A DNA stretch of 64,000 bases from Terebella lapidaria (GCA_949152475.1 OX424559.1:21469956-21533955); one strand, 5' to 3'. Shown: positions 19,771-32,449, counted from the stretch's first letter. A program made the numbers and translations. Notes: a model not told the origin generated them from the letters alone.

Positions 19771-22690
19771 CGCAGCTCCGCCGGAAGCACCAACTGCCAT
19801 ATTGCCGGCAGTGGGCTCGGTGGCTCATAGCTCCAGTACAAGAGGCCATCCCTCAAGGAGAGTCTTTCCCACTGGGTGGTGAGAGACTGGGTCTCCTCCC
19901 TGTAGGTTTTCCGCTCATCCTTAGAGGGCTTCTGGCCGGCCTCAAGGGCTTTAAATACCGGTGCCAGAGCACTGTCAGCTCTCTGCTTCGCAGCCAACTG
20001 CGCCGGAGAGTAGCCTCCCAGATAGTTGGGCTCCTCATACGACTCGTTCGACTGCGCCGCAGTGGCCATCACCACAGGGGACAAGGACCGCTCGTACTCA
20101 GACTCGCCCGAGGACGCGGAGGGTACCCACGAGGAGTACACCGCCGGACTCGAGGAAGACTCGCTGGAGCTGAGCCGCACTTCCGCTTCAAAGGCAGGAC
20201 GCCAACACCTGTAGCGGCGGGTCCTTGTGCGGGAGTGAACTCTTGCTGCTCCGGTCGCCGTGTTGTTAGAGGGGGCGGTGGCCTGCAGCCTTCCCGGAAG
20301 GTCCACTTCCGAGTCTGAGGAGGAATCTGTGGTTGCTGGAATGGAACCATCCCTGCACAGCCAGGATTCTTGCACTTATGACAACGGGACAGGCCATCCG
20401 CATTGACGTGCAACTTACCGGCACGGTGCTCAATCTGCATGTCATACTCTTGGAGTTTGACGAGCCACCGCGCCACCAAGCCATCGGCCTCACTACAGTT
20501 GAGGAGCCATCTCAGCGAACCGTGATCAGTCCGCAACCGGAAATGGCGTCCCAACAAATAGTGCCGGAAGCGCTTGGTCATCGTAACAACCGCGAGCAAC
20601 TCGCGGTGCGTGGTACAGTAGTTCATTTGAGAGCGGCTGAGAGCCACACTCGCATAAGCTACTACCGGCTCCTGCCCGTTAACGATCTGCGAGAGGACAC
20701 CGCCGAGTGCAAAGTTACTTGCGTCAGTGTCCAGGATGAACTCGCAATCCGGACGAGGGTGCCGCAGCACCGGCGCTTCTGCCAAAGCCTTCCGGAGTTC
20801 CGAGAAGGCGGTTGCCTGCTCCTCAGACCAGACGAAATCGGCGCCCTTTTCCGTGAGGATAGTAAGGGGGCGCGCGACCTCCGCAAAGCCTCGCACGAAC
20901 CGGCGGTGGTAGCTCGCGAAGCCCAGAAAGGACCTCACGTCCGCCACGTTGCAAGGCCGAGGCCAGTTCTTGACGGCCTCTATCTTCTTAGGGTCTGGCC
21001 TAACTCTGGTGCCCGTTACCATGAAGCCCAAGTACAGGATTTCCTGCGCGAAAAGTTCGCATTTACTCGGCTTCAACTTAAGGCCTGCTCCGCGGATGCG
21101 ATGGAGCACCATCTGGAGGTTGGTGAGGGTTTCCTCGAACGACCGGCCATACACGACGACATCGTTGATGTAGACCATACATCGCTTCCAGAGGAACCCT
21201 TTAAGTACCATCTCCATGAGGCGCTCAAACGTCGCTGGCGCGTTACAGAGCCCGAACGGCATTACCTTAAATTGGTAGAGCCCGTTCTTGGTAACAAAGG
21301 CAGTCTTCGCCCTATCACTCTCCTCCATCTCAACCTGCCAATACCCGGAGGCCAGATCCAGAGCACAAAAGTAGTGCGATCCGGCAAAGGAATCGAAGGT
21401 GTCTTCGATGTGCGGGAGAGGATATGAGTCCTTCCGCGTGACATCGTTTAGCTTGCGATAGTCAACGCAGAACCTCCACGAGCCGTCCTTCTTCTTCAGC
21501 ATAACCACAGGGCTGTGCCCAAGGGCTGTCACTGGTTCGATGATGTCTAACTCGAGCATCTTTTGCACCTCCTGGTCAATGACCTCTTGGTGCACTATCG
21601 CTGCTCGCCGTAGACGTTGTTTAATCGGACGCTCGTCTAGGAGGTCGATGCGGTGTTTGGCAACGTCTGTCTTGCCAACCGCACCGTCCGGACCCATAAA
21701 CACATCCGCATACTGCTGCAACAGTCTGCGGAGCGCCTGGCGCTGCTCTTCACCCAGCCGGTCCTTCGGAACCAGAGATTCCAGATGGTCCAGCAGGGTG
21801 AAGGGATCATCTCCGGCGGCCGCCGCCACACACGCAGCACCACAGATGGGATCGTCGGGGATGACACGACTAGACGACGCGGGTGTAGCTGTAGCTGCTA
21901 GGTAACCGCGCCGCAGTACAACGGGTGAGTCCGTAGGATTCACCACGAGGAGGGGCATCATGCGGGCATCGGACTTGACCAGAGTCCCACCCAACACGAG
22001 CCCAGTTCCCTTGGCGAAACTGCTCACCGGCTGCACTATACACGGACGACCTTCGAGGGGCATGCGGGGACGACGCGGCCGCGCCTCGATGATCATCTCG
22101 CTTATTGGCGGCACAACAGTAGTGCGCGCCACCCGCATCTGGAATGAATGCGCCGAACCCGTGCGGAAGAGGTAGTGGGTGTCCTCTCCCATCCGGAACT
22201 CACCCGCACTGAAGTTGGCGGTGACCCGGTGGGCCCGGAGAAAATTCATCCCAATAATCCCGGCCGCTCCAATGTCTGCAACGATTGCCTCTGTCGGATA
22301 CACTTTGTCCCCAAGTGTAACAGGCAAATCGATGATACCGTAGACATGGATGTGGTTGTTACTGGCTCCGTAGAGCTGGTAAGGTCCGGGATCGCGCAAC
22401 TCGAGGTTGCGGAGCGCGGGTTCCCTCCGGAACGTTCCTATGGCTACGAGGGTGACCTCCGAGTCTGAGTTTACAAGGAACCGGACCGGCTCCCGCCCGA
22501 ATGGCAGGGGCAGGTAACAGCAAGTGTCCTTGACCAGCGTGCATTTTGAACGGTATCTTTCGCACACACTGGGCCCAGTTTTGGAGTCCTCGTTATCCGC
22601 CTCAGCCGCGGACGAGCTAGACTGATCCTCAAGGACCACTTCCGGAGAAGTTATATCTACTTGAGGTTCGTCCGGTCCATCCGTAGGTGG
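19770..22690 (-). mobile_element. Gypsy-B protease, reverse transcriptase and RNase H region (3' copy)
   Basis: Part of the Gypsy-B fossil. Retropepsin-like sequence (IIGMNFLRAHR) is followed by reverse transcriptase (FCVDYRKLNDVTRKDSYPLP, LDLASGYWQVEM, MPFGLCNAPATFERLM, VVVYGRSF) and RNase H (CEFILDTDASNFALGGVLSQ, THRELLAV, RTDHGSLRWLL). The zinc module and integrase follow. The upstream part as far as the RT fingers is duplicated at 27008-28488. Confidence 0.85.
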
Positions 22691-22695
22691 GGCGG

Positions 22696-25349
22696 TAGGG
22701 TTGTTCAGAAAATAATGTTCCTCACAAAACCATGCCTATTGAAGTTTTTCCCATTATACTATTCCTAATATACCTAGAAACATTTTTTGCAGAATTTTAA
22801 CAACTCATCCTGAGGTCCCTCAAAGCCTCTGAACATACCTACCGTTTTCACGTTTTTCGTGCATTTTGTCGAAATTGAGGGAATTTCATTGTCAGTCTCC
22901 TAAGTTTCATAAGACCATTAATGTGCATTACTTGACATCTTGATGCTTTTTTCCGATTGAATTGTGCATCTTACACCTAAAAACATTTTTTGCAGAATTT
23001 TAACAACTCATCCTGAGGTCCTTCAAAACCTCTGAACATAACTACCGTTTTCACGTTTTTCGTGCATTTTGTCGAAATTGATGGAATTTCATTGTTAGTC
23101 TCATAAGTTTAATAATACAATTTATGTGCATTACTTACCATCTTGATGTTATTCTTCCATTAAACTAGGCATCTTATACATAGAAACATTTTTTGTAGAA
23201 TTTTAACAACTCATCCTGAGGTCCTTCAAAACCTCTGAACATAACTACCGTTTTCACGTTTTTCGTGCATTTTGTCGAAATTGATGGAATTTCATTGTTA
23301 GTCTCATAAGTTTAATAATACAATTTATATGCATTACTTACCATCTTGATGTTATTCTTCCATTAAACTAGGCATCTTATACATAGAAACATTTTTTTGT
23401 AGAATTTTAACAACTCATCCTGAGGTCCCTCTAAACCTCTGAACAAAACTACCGTTTTCACGTTTCCGGTGCATTTCGTCGATACTGGGGGAATTTCATT
23501 TGTTCGTCTTTTTGACGTCTTGGTGTATTTTGCCCATTATATTATTCATAGTATAGATATAACCATTTTTTTACAAAGTTTAACAGCTTATCCCGAGTTC
23601 CTTCAAAAACGTTTTCGCTTTTTCTGTGCATTTTGTAGATATTGGGGGAATTTCATAGTTAATATCAAATGCCTGATAAAGACAATTAATGTACAACAAA
23701 ATATGTTCTGTCACAGATGAGACACTTCGGTGACTCCACATTATTAAGTGACTAAGCAGCTCCATAACATGACAAATTGACACTCATACTTCAAATTACC
23801 ACAATCCAAATGAGTCAATGACACAAGAATAAATCGCAGTTGAGAGCATCAAGTTCTCCTGAAGAACTGGTTGCTTCACTACAAGTTGTTGAGCAATGAC
23901 AAAGTCATGATCCACTGACCACTGCTCAATGGATTTGGTGAGCCAGTCTGTTTTCACTCCCAGAACCTGGCGCAGTGAAGAGAAGTCCTTAAAATTTGTG
24001 TCATGGGCAAATTTTCGGAAGACTGGCTTACCGAGGCCAAAGTGTTTTTTCTTCTGGTACTGACATCGCCAACAATCAACTAGGCATGTCTTGCTTCATG
24101 CTGTCAGTCATCTTTTGGTTCTTGCTGAACAATGCAAAGACAACGACCTCCTCCGTGAGGGTGTGAGGTACCATTTGTGGTTACGAAGTTTGATATACGA
24201 ATTTGTTGTACAAAGTTTGTTGAAACCATTTGTTTCACGCAAGATAAATAATGTGTTCCCCACACGCTTGCGGTAGTAAGGGATGACACTGTGCTCAAGC
24301 TCAACAGACCCGTTGAGCATTGGTCAGTGGATCCTCTTCAGTCATTACTAAACAGTTTTTTTTTTGTTCGTTGAAAGTCGTCCATGGCACACCTGAGCGA
24401 GGCGTCGGACTTTGCTACGATATAATTCACCACAGAACCCCAGCAAATATCTTGGCTATTGCTGTGTTGAACAGCATAGAAAACAGTACCCCAGTTTCAG
24501 CAAGAAAAGCCTGGTGAAAGGCCAGCTGTGATGTGTGGTGAAGTACCAGTTGGCCAGGAAAACTTGATGCTCTCAACTGCAATTTAGTGTTGTGTCATGG
24601 ACTCATTTGGACTGTGTTGAGTTGGGGTATGAGTGTCAATTATTTCATATCATGAAGCTGTTGAGTCACTGTTAATAAATGTGGTGTCGCAAAAATGCCT
24701 CGTCTGTGATCTGTTCTATATCATTTGTCTTTATGAGGCATTTGATAATAACAATGAAATGTCCTCAATATCGACAAAATGCACAAACACGCGAAAACAG
24801 AAGTTATGTTCAGAGGATTTGAGGGAACTCAGGAAAAGTTGTTGAATTATGTAAAAACTGATTATGTGTATCATGAATAGTAGAATGGGCAAAATACCCC
24901 AAGTCGTCAATTAGTGCAAATTCATTATATTATCAAACTTTTGAGTTCAACAATATGATTCCCCCAATATCGAAGAAATGCACCGAAAACGTGAAAACTG
25001 TTGTTATGTTCACAGGCTTCTAGGGACCTCAAGATGAGCTGTTAAAATTCTGCAAAAAAAAATTCTAGGTATAAGATGTCTAGTTTAATGTGAAAAAAAA
25101 CATCAAAATGTCAAGTAATGCACATTAATGGTCTTACCAAACTCAGGAGAATAACAATGTATTCCCTCATTTTCGACAATAGGCACGAAAAACGTGAAAA
25201 CGGTAGGTATGTTCAGAGGCTTTGAGGGACCTCAGGATGAGTTGTTAAAATTCTGCAAAAAATGTTTCTAGGTATATTAGGAATAGTATAATGGGAAAAA
25301 CTTCAATAGGCATGGTTTTGTGAGAAACGTTATTTTCTGAACAACCCTA
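22696..25349. mobile_element. 2.65-kb foldback DNA transposon inside Gypsy-B, 9-bp duplication
   Basis: Ends TAGGGTTGTTCAGAAAATAA and its inverse begin nearly identical arms of more than 170 bases. GTGGGGCGG flanks both ends (22687-22695 and 25350-25358). The paralogous segment of Gypsy-B holds the same site once, at 28428-28436, confirming the duplication. Each arm carries tandem repeats of about 203 bases starting CATTTTTTGCAGAATTTTA: about five in the left arm (22780-23600) and about three inverted in the right (24780-25270). Inverted similarity continues into the middle. No complete transposase is visible. An 8-bp, hAT-like reading of the duplication is possible if the terminal G is counted in the element. 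Confidence 0.85.
23796..24320 (-). pseudogene. Decayed protein-coding remnant inside the 2.65-kb transposon
   Basis: On the minus strand one frame reads as protein-like from about 24320 down to a TAA at 23796-23798, interrupted by two in-frame stops (24108-24110 and 24096-24098). The cleanest part, 99 codons, contains CWRCQYQKKKHFGLGKPVF, KFAHDTNFKDFSSLRQVLG and KTDWLTKSIEQW. The upstream part includes VIPYYRKRVGNTLFILRE. Amino-acid composition is that of a real protein, but I do not recognise the family. It may be a fragment of the transposase or of a gene carried by the element. Part of the 3' end is repeated inverted near 24550-24600. Confidence 0.45.
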
Positions 25350-25418
25350 GTGGGGCGGCATCCGTTGCCATGGAACAACTGTCCTCGGACGTAGTGTTGG
25401 TCGCCACCACGTCCGAGT

Positions 25419-27002
25419 TCAGTTTCCCTGCCGCGAGGGACGGCCTTGTTGTCCCGCGGGACCAGGCCGGCAGTAATTACCCCGGCGCGGACCAGGTATA
25501 ACCCCCTGGTATCCGCGTGCTCGCAGATGCTCCAACAACTCCGGACACTTCAGCCAAAAGTGCCCCTGCTTTCCGCAGAAATAACAGGGACGGTTCTGAG
25601 TTGGTCCGGAGGTGAACGCACAGCATTCCGCGGGCCCCGGAGTTTCGATCCCGGCGCAGTACGCAATCATCTGCGCAGCGCCGAAATCGTACTCCTCGTA
25701 GTCGTACTCATCCGAGGATGAGGACGGCGCGGCGACCGGTGCCGCTTGTGCGGGCATCCCTGTAGAGGGTGCCTGCATACCAACCCGCTGGGGTTGAGGC
25801 TCTCCAGCGGGCTCCCGGTAAGCCGGGGCCGGCCACGGAGTGACCTGCGATGTCTGGACTGGAGGAGGTGCCGCCGCCTGTGCGGGAACAGCCGAGGCCG
25901 GAGCCGGGGCCGGAGGCATCTGTCTTTAGCGGACAGCTACCTCAATCGAGTGGGCGGCATTGATAGCTTCCTCCATCAATCGCTTTTCATGGGTGGCCAG
26001 CCCGTAAGCAATATGGTAAGGCTGGCCATCGATGAACTGATCGATCAACATCGGTTCAAACCGACTGGCTTCCATGTCCGGATAGGCTCTCCGGCCGAGT
26101 ATGCGCAAGTTAAACGCAAACTCTGTCACGGATTCAGTCGGTAGGTGGATCCGCGCTTTGAACTCCCGTTCAAACTGTCGCCTGTTGGTCGTCGGCGTGA
26201 ACAGTAGGCGTAGTTGCCGTGCAACCTCGCCGAAAGTTACTGTCTCCACCGGCAGACACTGCATCACTCGGAGAGCTTTCCCCTCTAAGCTCCCCAACAG
26301 GATATGCCCGGCTTCCGCCTGGGTACATCCTTCATACACGGCGGTGCACCATACTTGGAGTAAATAGTCCTCCAAGTCGGCGTTATCCCCGTTGAAGCGT
26401 TTCCGCCAAGACGATTGGTCGGGCCCCTGGTAGTTTGGGGACCGGAACCGACGGGCGGATCCCGCTCCGGGATCTTCTGTGTATGCTGGCAACGTGCGGC
26501 TGCTACCTGCTCCAACGGCGGTGTCCGCGGATGCAGACCCAAACGCCGCGGACGTAGGAGCGGGGTAGGGCACGCTCGCCGCCGGGACCATACTTCCCAC
26601 TGGCCCACCCTGGCTAGGTGCGGACAGGGCTCCCATCGAGCTTACTGGATAAGCTCCAGATGGGGTGGCATAGCTAACATAGCTAGGGGCCGGAGCCACC
26701 TGCTGCCACTGCCCACCCGGCACGTACTGCACGCCAGGGTAAGCTGACCACGCGGCTTGCGTTCCGGCCGTCGGGACGGTCGGGGCGGTCGCCAGCATGG
26801 TGCCACCGAGTCGCGGAGCAGGCCCGGATCCCATTGCGGGGACCACCGGCGTCTGCGGACTCGGCAGTACTGGGGGAGGAGCTGAAGGCCCAGTCATCCC
26901 CGGACTGTAAGCGGCCGACGGATCGACGCTCAGAGATGACTGATTACGCTTGAAGTGTTCAAATGCCTCGGATATCAGCCATCTATCCCTCTCCGACAAC
27001 GG
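25419..27002 (-). mobile_element. Gypsy-B gag region, second (partial) copy
   Basis: Part of the Gypsy-B fossil and of its internal duplication. It carries a retrotransposon-gag domain (GDNADLEDYLLQVW, QLRLLFTPTTNRRQFE, VTEFAFNLRILGRRAYPD) and a CCHC zinc knuckle, CYFCGKQGHFWLKC. It is nearly identical to the corresponding part of 28497-30080. Confidence 0.85.
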
Positions 27003-27007
27003 AGATT

Positions 27008-28488
27008 GTAAATTGGTAGAGCCCGTTCTTGGTAACAAAGGCAGTCTTCGCCCTATCACTCTCCTCCATCTCAACCTGCCAATACCCGGAGGCCAGATCC
27101 AGAGCACAAAAGTAGTGCGATCCGGCAAAGGAATCGAAGGTGTCTTCGATGTGCGGGAGAGGATATGAGTCCTTCCGTGTGACATCGTTTAGCTTGCGAT
27201 AGTCAACGCAGAACCTCCACGAGCCGTCCTTCTTCTTCAGCATAACCACAGGGCTGTGCCCAAGGGCTGTCACTGGTTCGATGATGTCTAACTCGAGCAT
27301 CTTTTGCACCTCCTGGTCGATGACCTCTTGGTGCACTATCGCTGCTCGCCGTAGACGTTGTTTAATCGGACGCTCGTCTAGGAGGTCGATGCGGTGTTTG
27401 GCAACGTCTGTCTTGCCAACCGCACCGTCCGGACCCATAAACACATCCGCATACTGCTGCAACAGTCTGCGGAGCGCCTGGCGCTGCTCTTCACCCAGCC
27501 GGTCCTTCGGAACCAGAGATTCCAGATGGTCCAGCAGGGTGAAGGGATCATCTCCGGCGGCCGCCGCCACACACGCAGCACGACAGATGGGATCGTCGGG
27601 GATGACACGACTAGACGACGCGGGTGTAGCTGTAGCTGCTAGGTAACCGCGCCGCAGTACAACGGGTGAGTCCGTAGGATTCACCACGAGGAGGGGCATC
27701 ATGCGGGCATCGGACTTGACCAGAGTCCCACCCAACACGAGCCCAGTTCCCTTGGCGAAACTGCTCACCGGCTGCACTATACACGGACGACCTTCGAGGG
27801 GCATGCGGGGACGACGCGGCCGCGCCTCGATGATCATCTCGCTTATTGGCGGCACAACAGTAGTGCGCGCCACCCGCATCTGGAATGAATGCGCCGAACC
27901 CGTGCGGAAGAGGTAGTGGGTGTCCTCTCCCATCCGGAACTCACCCGCACTGAAGTTGGCGGTGACCCGGTGGGCCCGGAGAAAATTCATCCCAATAATC
28001 CCGGCCGCTCCAATGTCTGCAACGATTGCCTCTGTCGGATACACTTTGTCCCCAAGTGTAACAGGCAAATCGATGATACCGTAGACATGGATGCGGTTGT
28101 TACTGGCTCCGTAGAGCTGGTAAGGTCCGGGATCGCGCAACTCGAGGTTGCGGAGCGCGGGTTCCCTCCGGAACGTTCCTATGGCTACGAGGGTGACCTC
28201 CGAGTCTGAGTTTACAAGGAACCGGACCGGCTCCCGCCCGAATGGCAGGGGCAGGTAACAGCAAGTGTCCTTGACCAGCGTGCATTTTGAACGGTATCTT
28301 TCGCACACACTGGGCCCAGTTTTGGAGTCCTCGTTATCCGCCTCAGCCGCGGACGAGCTAGACTGATCCTCAAGGACCACTTCCGGAGAAGTTATATCTA
28401 CTTGAGGTTCGTCCGGTCCATCCGTAGGTGGGGCGGCATCCGTTGCCATGGAACAACTGTCCTCGGACGTAGTGTTGGTCGCCACCAC
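27008..28488 (-). mobile_element. Gypsy-B protease to RT-fingers region, first copy
   Basis: Part of the Gypsy-B fossil. It holds the retropepsin-like domain and the beginning of reverse transcriptase up to LDLASGYWQVEM and NGLYQF, where the duplication boundary lies. It includes the uninterrupted counterpart (28428-28436) of the DNA-transposon target site. Confidence 0.85.
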
Positions 28489-28496
28489 GTCCGAGT

Positions 28497-30713
28497 TCAG
28501 TTTCCCTGCCGCGAGGGACGGCCTTGTTGTCCCGCGGGACCAGGCCGGCAGTAATTACCCCGGCGCGGACCAGGTATAACCCCCTGGTATCCGCGTGCTC
28601 GCAGATGCTCCAACAACTCCGGACACTTCAGCCAAAAGTGCCCCTGCTTTCCGCAGAAATAACAGGGACGGTTCTGAGTTGGTCCGGAGGTGAACGCGCA
28701 GCATTCCGCGGGCCCCGGAGTTTCGATCCCGGCGCAGTACGCAATCATCTGCGCAGCGCCGAAATCGTACTCCTCGTAGTCGTACTCATCCGAGGATGAG
28801 GACGGCGCGGCGACCGGTGCCGCTTGTGCGGGCATCCCTGTAGAGGGTGCCTGCATACCAACCCGCTGGGGTTGAGGCTCTCCAGCGGGCTCCCGGTAAG
28901 CCGGGGCCGGCCACGGAGTGACCTGCGATGTCTGGACTGGAGGAGGTGCCGCCGCCTGTGCGGGAACAGCCGAGGCCGGAGCCGGGGCCGGAGGCATCTG
29001 TCTTTAGCGGACAGCTACCTCAATCGAGTGGGCGGCATTGATAGCTTCCTCCATCAATCGCTTTTCATGGGTGGCCAGCCCGTAAGCAATATGGTAAGGC
29101 TGGCCATCGATGAACTGATCGATCAACATCGGTTCAAACCGACTGGCTTCCATGTCCGGATAGGCTCTCCGGCCGAGTATGCGCAAGTTAAACGCAAACT
29201 CTGTCACGGATTCAGTCGGTAGGTGGATCCGCGCTTTGAACTCCCGTTCAAACTGTCGCCTGTTGGTCGTCGGCGTGAACAGTAGGCGTAGTTGCCGTGC
29301 AACCTCGCCGAAAGTTACTGTCTCCACCGGCAGACACTGCATCACTCGGAGAGCTTTCCCCTCTAAGCTCCCCAACAGGATATGCCCGGCTTCCGCCTGG
29401 GTACATCCTTCATACACGGCGGTGCACCATACTTGGAGTAAATAGTCCTCCAAGTCGGCGTTATCCCCGTTGAAGCGTTTCCGCCAAGACGATTGGTCGG
29501 GCCCCTGGTAGTTTGGGGACCGGAACCGACGGGCGGATCCCGCTCCGGGATCTTCTGTGTATGCTGGCAACGTGCGGCTGCTACCTGCTCCAACGGCGGT
29601 GTCCGCGGATGCAGACCCAAACGCCGCGGACGTAGGAGCGGGATAGGGCACGCTCGCTGCCGGGACCATACTTCCCACTGGCCCACCCTGGCTAGGTGCG
29701 GACAGGGCTCCCATCGAGCTTACTGGATAAGCTCCAGATGGGGTGGCATAGCTAACATAGCTAGGGGCCGGAGCCACCTGCTGCCACTGCCCACCCGGCA
29801 CGTACTGCACGCCAGGGTAAGCTGACCACGCGGCTTGCGTTCCGGCCGTCGGGACGGTCGGGGCGGTCGCCAGCATGGTGCCACCGAGTCGCGGAGCAGG
29901 CCCGGATCCCATTGCGGGGACCACCGGCGTCTGCGGACTCGGCAGTACTGGGGGAGGAGCTGAAGGCCCAGTCATCCCCGGACTGTAAGCGGCCGACGGA
30001 TCGACGCTCAGAGATGACTGATTACGCTTGAAGTGTTCAAATGCCTCGGATATCAGCCATCTATCCCTCTCCGACAACGGCCCCGAGTGGCCTTGTGTCC
30101 GCGGAGAGGGGGAGCAGTTCTGCCGGTCTGATCGTCCCTGATGGGGCGATCGGGCGCGGTCATAGCGCCCATCTGGGGCCAGCGCACCGAGAGCATTGGT
30201 GAGCTGATCCACTACGCCCTGCACGGACCGTCCGGGATCCTTGCGGGAGGCTCGCGAAGGAGTCCACCCGGCCGGAGTTGGCATCCGGTAATCCTGGTCC
30301 GTGGGTCCGGCCTGGACCGTGGTCAACGGCGCTCTCTTCTGGACGTCCGGAGGCGTCCCGCGGAAGAGTGCCGGTTGACGAGGTGGTCGTCCGGACCCGG
30401 GCAGGTGCGGGGTAGAGCCGTTGCCAGCTCCGCCTACCGCACCTAACACATCAAGGTCAGGCCCTGATGACAACTCCTGTTGTGGCCCCGCAGGGCTCGA
30501 CTCTACGTCCGGAGACGGAGTCAGGGACGCCGGAGTCGACTCCACAGACTGGGTTCTGTCTGCGGGGGGCTCCGCGCATTCCTTCTTGCCGCCGGAGTCA
30601 CCCGTAGATGTCTCACGGCGGCTGTCACTCGACCAGGTGTGGTCCGCGACATAACCACCCTCTTCCCTCTCGTTGGATTTATTTTTGGACTTCTGTTTTT
30701 CCTTGTCCGCCAT
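28497..30713 (-). mobile_element. Gypsy-B gag region
   Basis: Part of the Gypsy-B fossil. It starts at an ATG about 95 bases inside the primer site (MADKEKQKSKNKSNEREEGG). A long low-complexity Ser/Pro/Gly-rich N-terminal region is followed by the gag domain (SSWRKRFNGDNADLEDYLLQ), an acidic DEYDYEEYDFGAA patch and a CCHC knuckle CYFCGKQGHFWLKC. Gag would form the particle shell and package RNA. The coding strand is markedly GC-rich compared with surrounding host DNA. Confidence 0.85.
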
Positions 30714-30807
30714 ATTTCCGAGTTGTCCCAGAGGAAGCTAGGAGTCCCCAGGGACGAAGGGGCTACAACTTGGTGACCTTAGGCTGCGATGGGACGCCGT
30801 CGGACTG

Positions 30808-30825
30808 ATCCTGGTCACGGCACCA
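30808..30825 (-). promoter_or_regulatory. Gypsy-B primer-binding site, tRNA-His-like
   Basis: On the minus strand, one base after the LTR, it reads TGGTGCCGTGACCAGGAT. The first 12 bases and the last four match the complement of the usual metazoan tRNA-His 3' end (TGGTGCCGTGACTCGGAT). The same sequence is present in Gypsy-C. Confidence 0.75.
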
Positions 30826-30826
30826 A

Positions 30827-31584
30827 TGTAACGTTTGGACGCCCAGTACGGGGCGCCGCGCGATACCCTACAGGTATCACAACCAGGTACCAGTCTGTCT
30901 GGAACGAGCCCGGATCTCATACATCACCACATAGTATTACACATCATCCCCCTCATCATCAACATCATCAACATCATCCGCATCATCATCAACATCATCA
31001 CATGCATTATACATTATAATGGCAATGTAGCCGTGTGTAGAGCCCGAGAGGCCATGGTCGCGGCCTCACGGAACCTGTACACGTGGGCATATTGCTCTCC
31101 GGACTCGCCGACGGCACTGTCGCAGAGATAGAACTCTGCACCAGCCCGACGGTCTGCCAGAGCCTCTGTCACCTCGTCCCGGGATGGGAAAGAACTGGCG
31201 ATCCACAGGGCTTGCGCCCCCGAGTCAGCAGCTCGCCTCACCCAGCCCGGGCCCCCCAATGGAAATTGTCCCCAGGGCCCCCACGGGGCCTCTACCCACG
31301 AAACAGGGACGCAAAGCTCTTGGCGAGCTCGCGTACTGTCTCGACACTCTCTCTCGGACAATCCCCTCGATCGAGTAGCTTCCAGTGTATATATAATACA
31401 CCACAAACTAGAGACAGCACGCGCAGCATGATCAAACCATTGTTATAGTATACTGGAACGTAAATTACAAAGCGTCGCCGTGGCAACGCACACTCGAACC
31501 GAGCTTAGGCCAAAACGAAAAGGCCATACAAATGGGATATGAGTTTACAATCACCTGCCGTGAACTTAGGGCAAAATCGCCACA
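30827..31584 (-). repeat. Gypsy-B 5' LTR
   Basis: On the plus strand it runs TGTAACGTTTGGACGCCC to GGGCAAAATCGCCACA, then ATAC. It matches 17744-18494 apart from an indel near the outer end, microsatellite length and scattered substitutions. A TATA-like element lies near 31386-31398 on the minus strand. Confidence 0.9.
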
Positions 31585-31588
31585 ATAC

Positions 31589-32449
31589 TAATGGAAATTT
31601 TGTAATATATCTATCCCATGATCAATGAAATAGGCATGTTTAAAGTTGAAAATATAATTATGTACCATATGAACAGTGATGAACTATTCCCTCTTTGTAT
31701 TGTGTGAACCAAGTGACACTATTTGTGAATTTCAAGCGAAGCGAAAGCTCATACTTATTGAATTTTGTTTCAGGAAATTTTTGTTCAAATTTCTCAGACT
31801 CCTGTTTAGAGCAAGACAGACATTTAAATGTGATTAAGTCATACATGTATGTGGATCCCTGACGCCCGAGTAGGCCTAACTCATTATGGTTACTGTAATA
31901 AGTTATTAACAAGTTCAAAATATGTTTATGATTTGCATAGTTTAGTGAGTATACCAAAATGACAAATTGATCACATACATGCTATTAAATTGATAAAAGT
32001 CTACATTCTCGGTGAAAAATGTAACTGTAATTTAGTGGTTGTGATATGCACCTGTATGTGCTATGTTGATATTTTGTATCATGAAACAGAACTTTTATTC
32101 CAAAAAATTTCACTGATGGTTCTATTATATTGGTAACTAGTATTAATGACAGGAATAACAACAAAGATGAAAACAATTTATTGGTGAAGTTGACATAGTT
32201 GTAAAAAATATACTGGTATCTATATAAATCACATACATGATTATATATTTAAAGTTCAATGAAAGCAACAACATTTATTGATGTTGGATCTCCAACATGA
32301 CTTATCTAACATATACATGGTCCACCTCAGGTCCAAATATTGAATGAACAAATGAATGCCATACAGTTATTGTTTGGCCTAGGATTAACCTCATTAAAAA
32401 ATTAGTCCAAGGGCTAAGAAAGGTTACCGGACAATATATATTTTAGATA
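31589..32449. other. Unassigned AT-rich spacer
   Basis: No gene or repeat recognised; only short frames without domains. Confidence 0.55.

Larger units (their letters stand above)
21268..30080 (-). repeat. Gypsy-B internal direct duplication of about 3.1 kb
   Basis: Sequence from mid-gag to the fingers of reverse transcriptase is present twice in direct orientation, at about 27008-30080 and about 21268-27002. The second copy contains the 2.65-kb DNA transposon. The copies differ at very few positions by eye, so the duplication is recent relative to the element. The two copies meet near 27003, where a few extra bases are seen. Confidence 0.85.
17744..31584 (-). mobile_element. Gypsy-B: Ty3/Gypsy fossil with both LTRs, nested insertion and internal duplication
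   Basis: A minus-strand LTR retrotransposon bounded by LTRs at 30827-31584 (5') and 17744-18494 (3'), with ATAC flanking both ends (17740-17743, 31585-31588). Its own order is LTR, tRNA-His-like primer site, gag, protease, reverse transcriptase, a repeated gag-to-RT segment, RNase H, integrase, polypurine tract, LTR. A 2.65-kb DNA transposon sits inside. It is broken, with several breaks plus the insertion and the duplication. The LTR pair differs by only a few percent by eye, mostly one indel and scattered substitutions, so it is fairly young. It is related to Gypsy-C but clearly a separate copy. Confidence 0.9.

Noticed and set aside
20333-21427. A 364-codon plus-strand frame opposite Gypsy-B RT, and similar long antisense frames elsewhere
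   Set aside because: They are shadows of the GC-rich pol and gag coding strand; the real domains are on the other strand.
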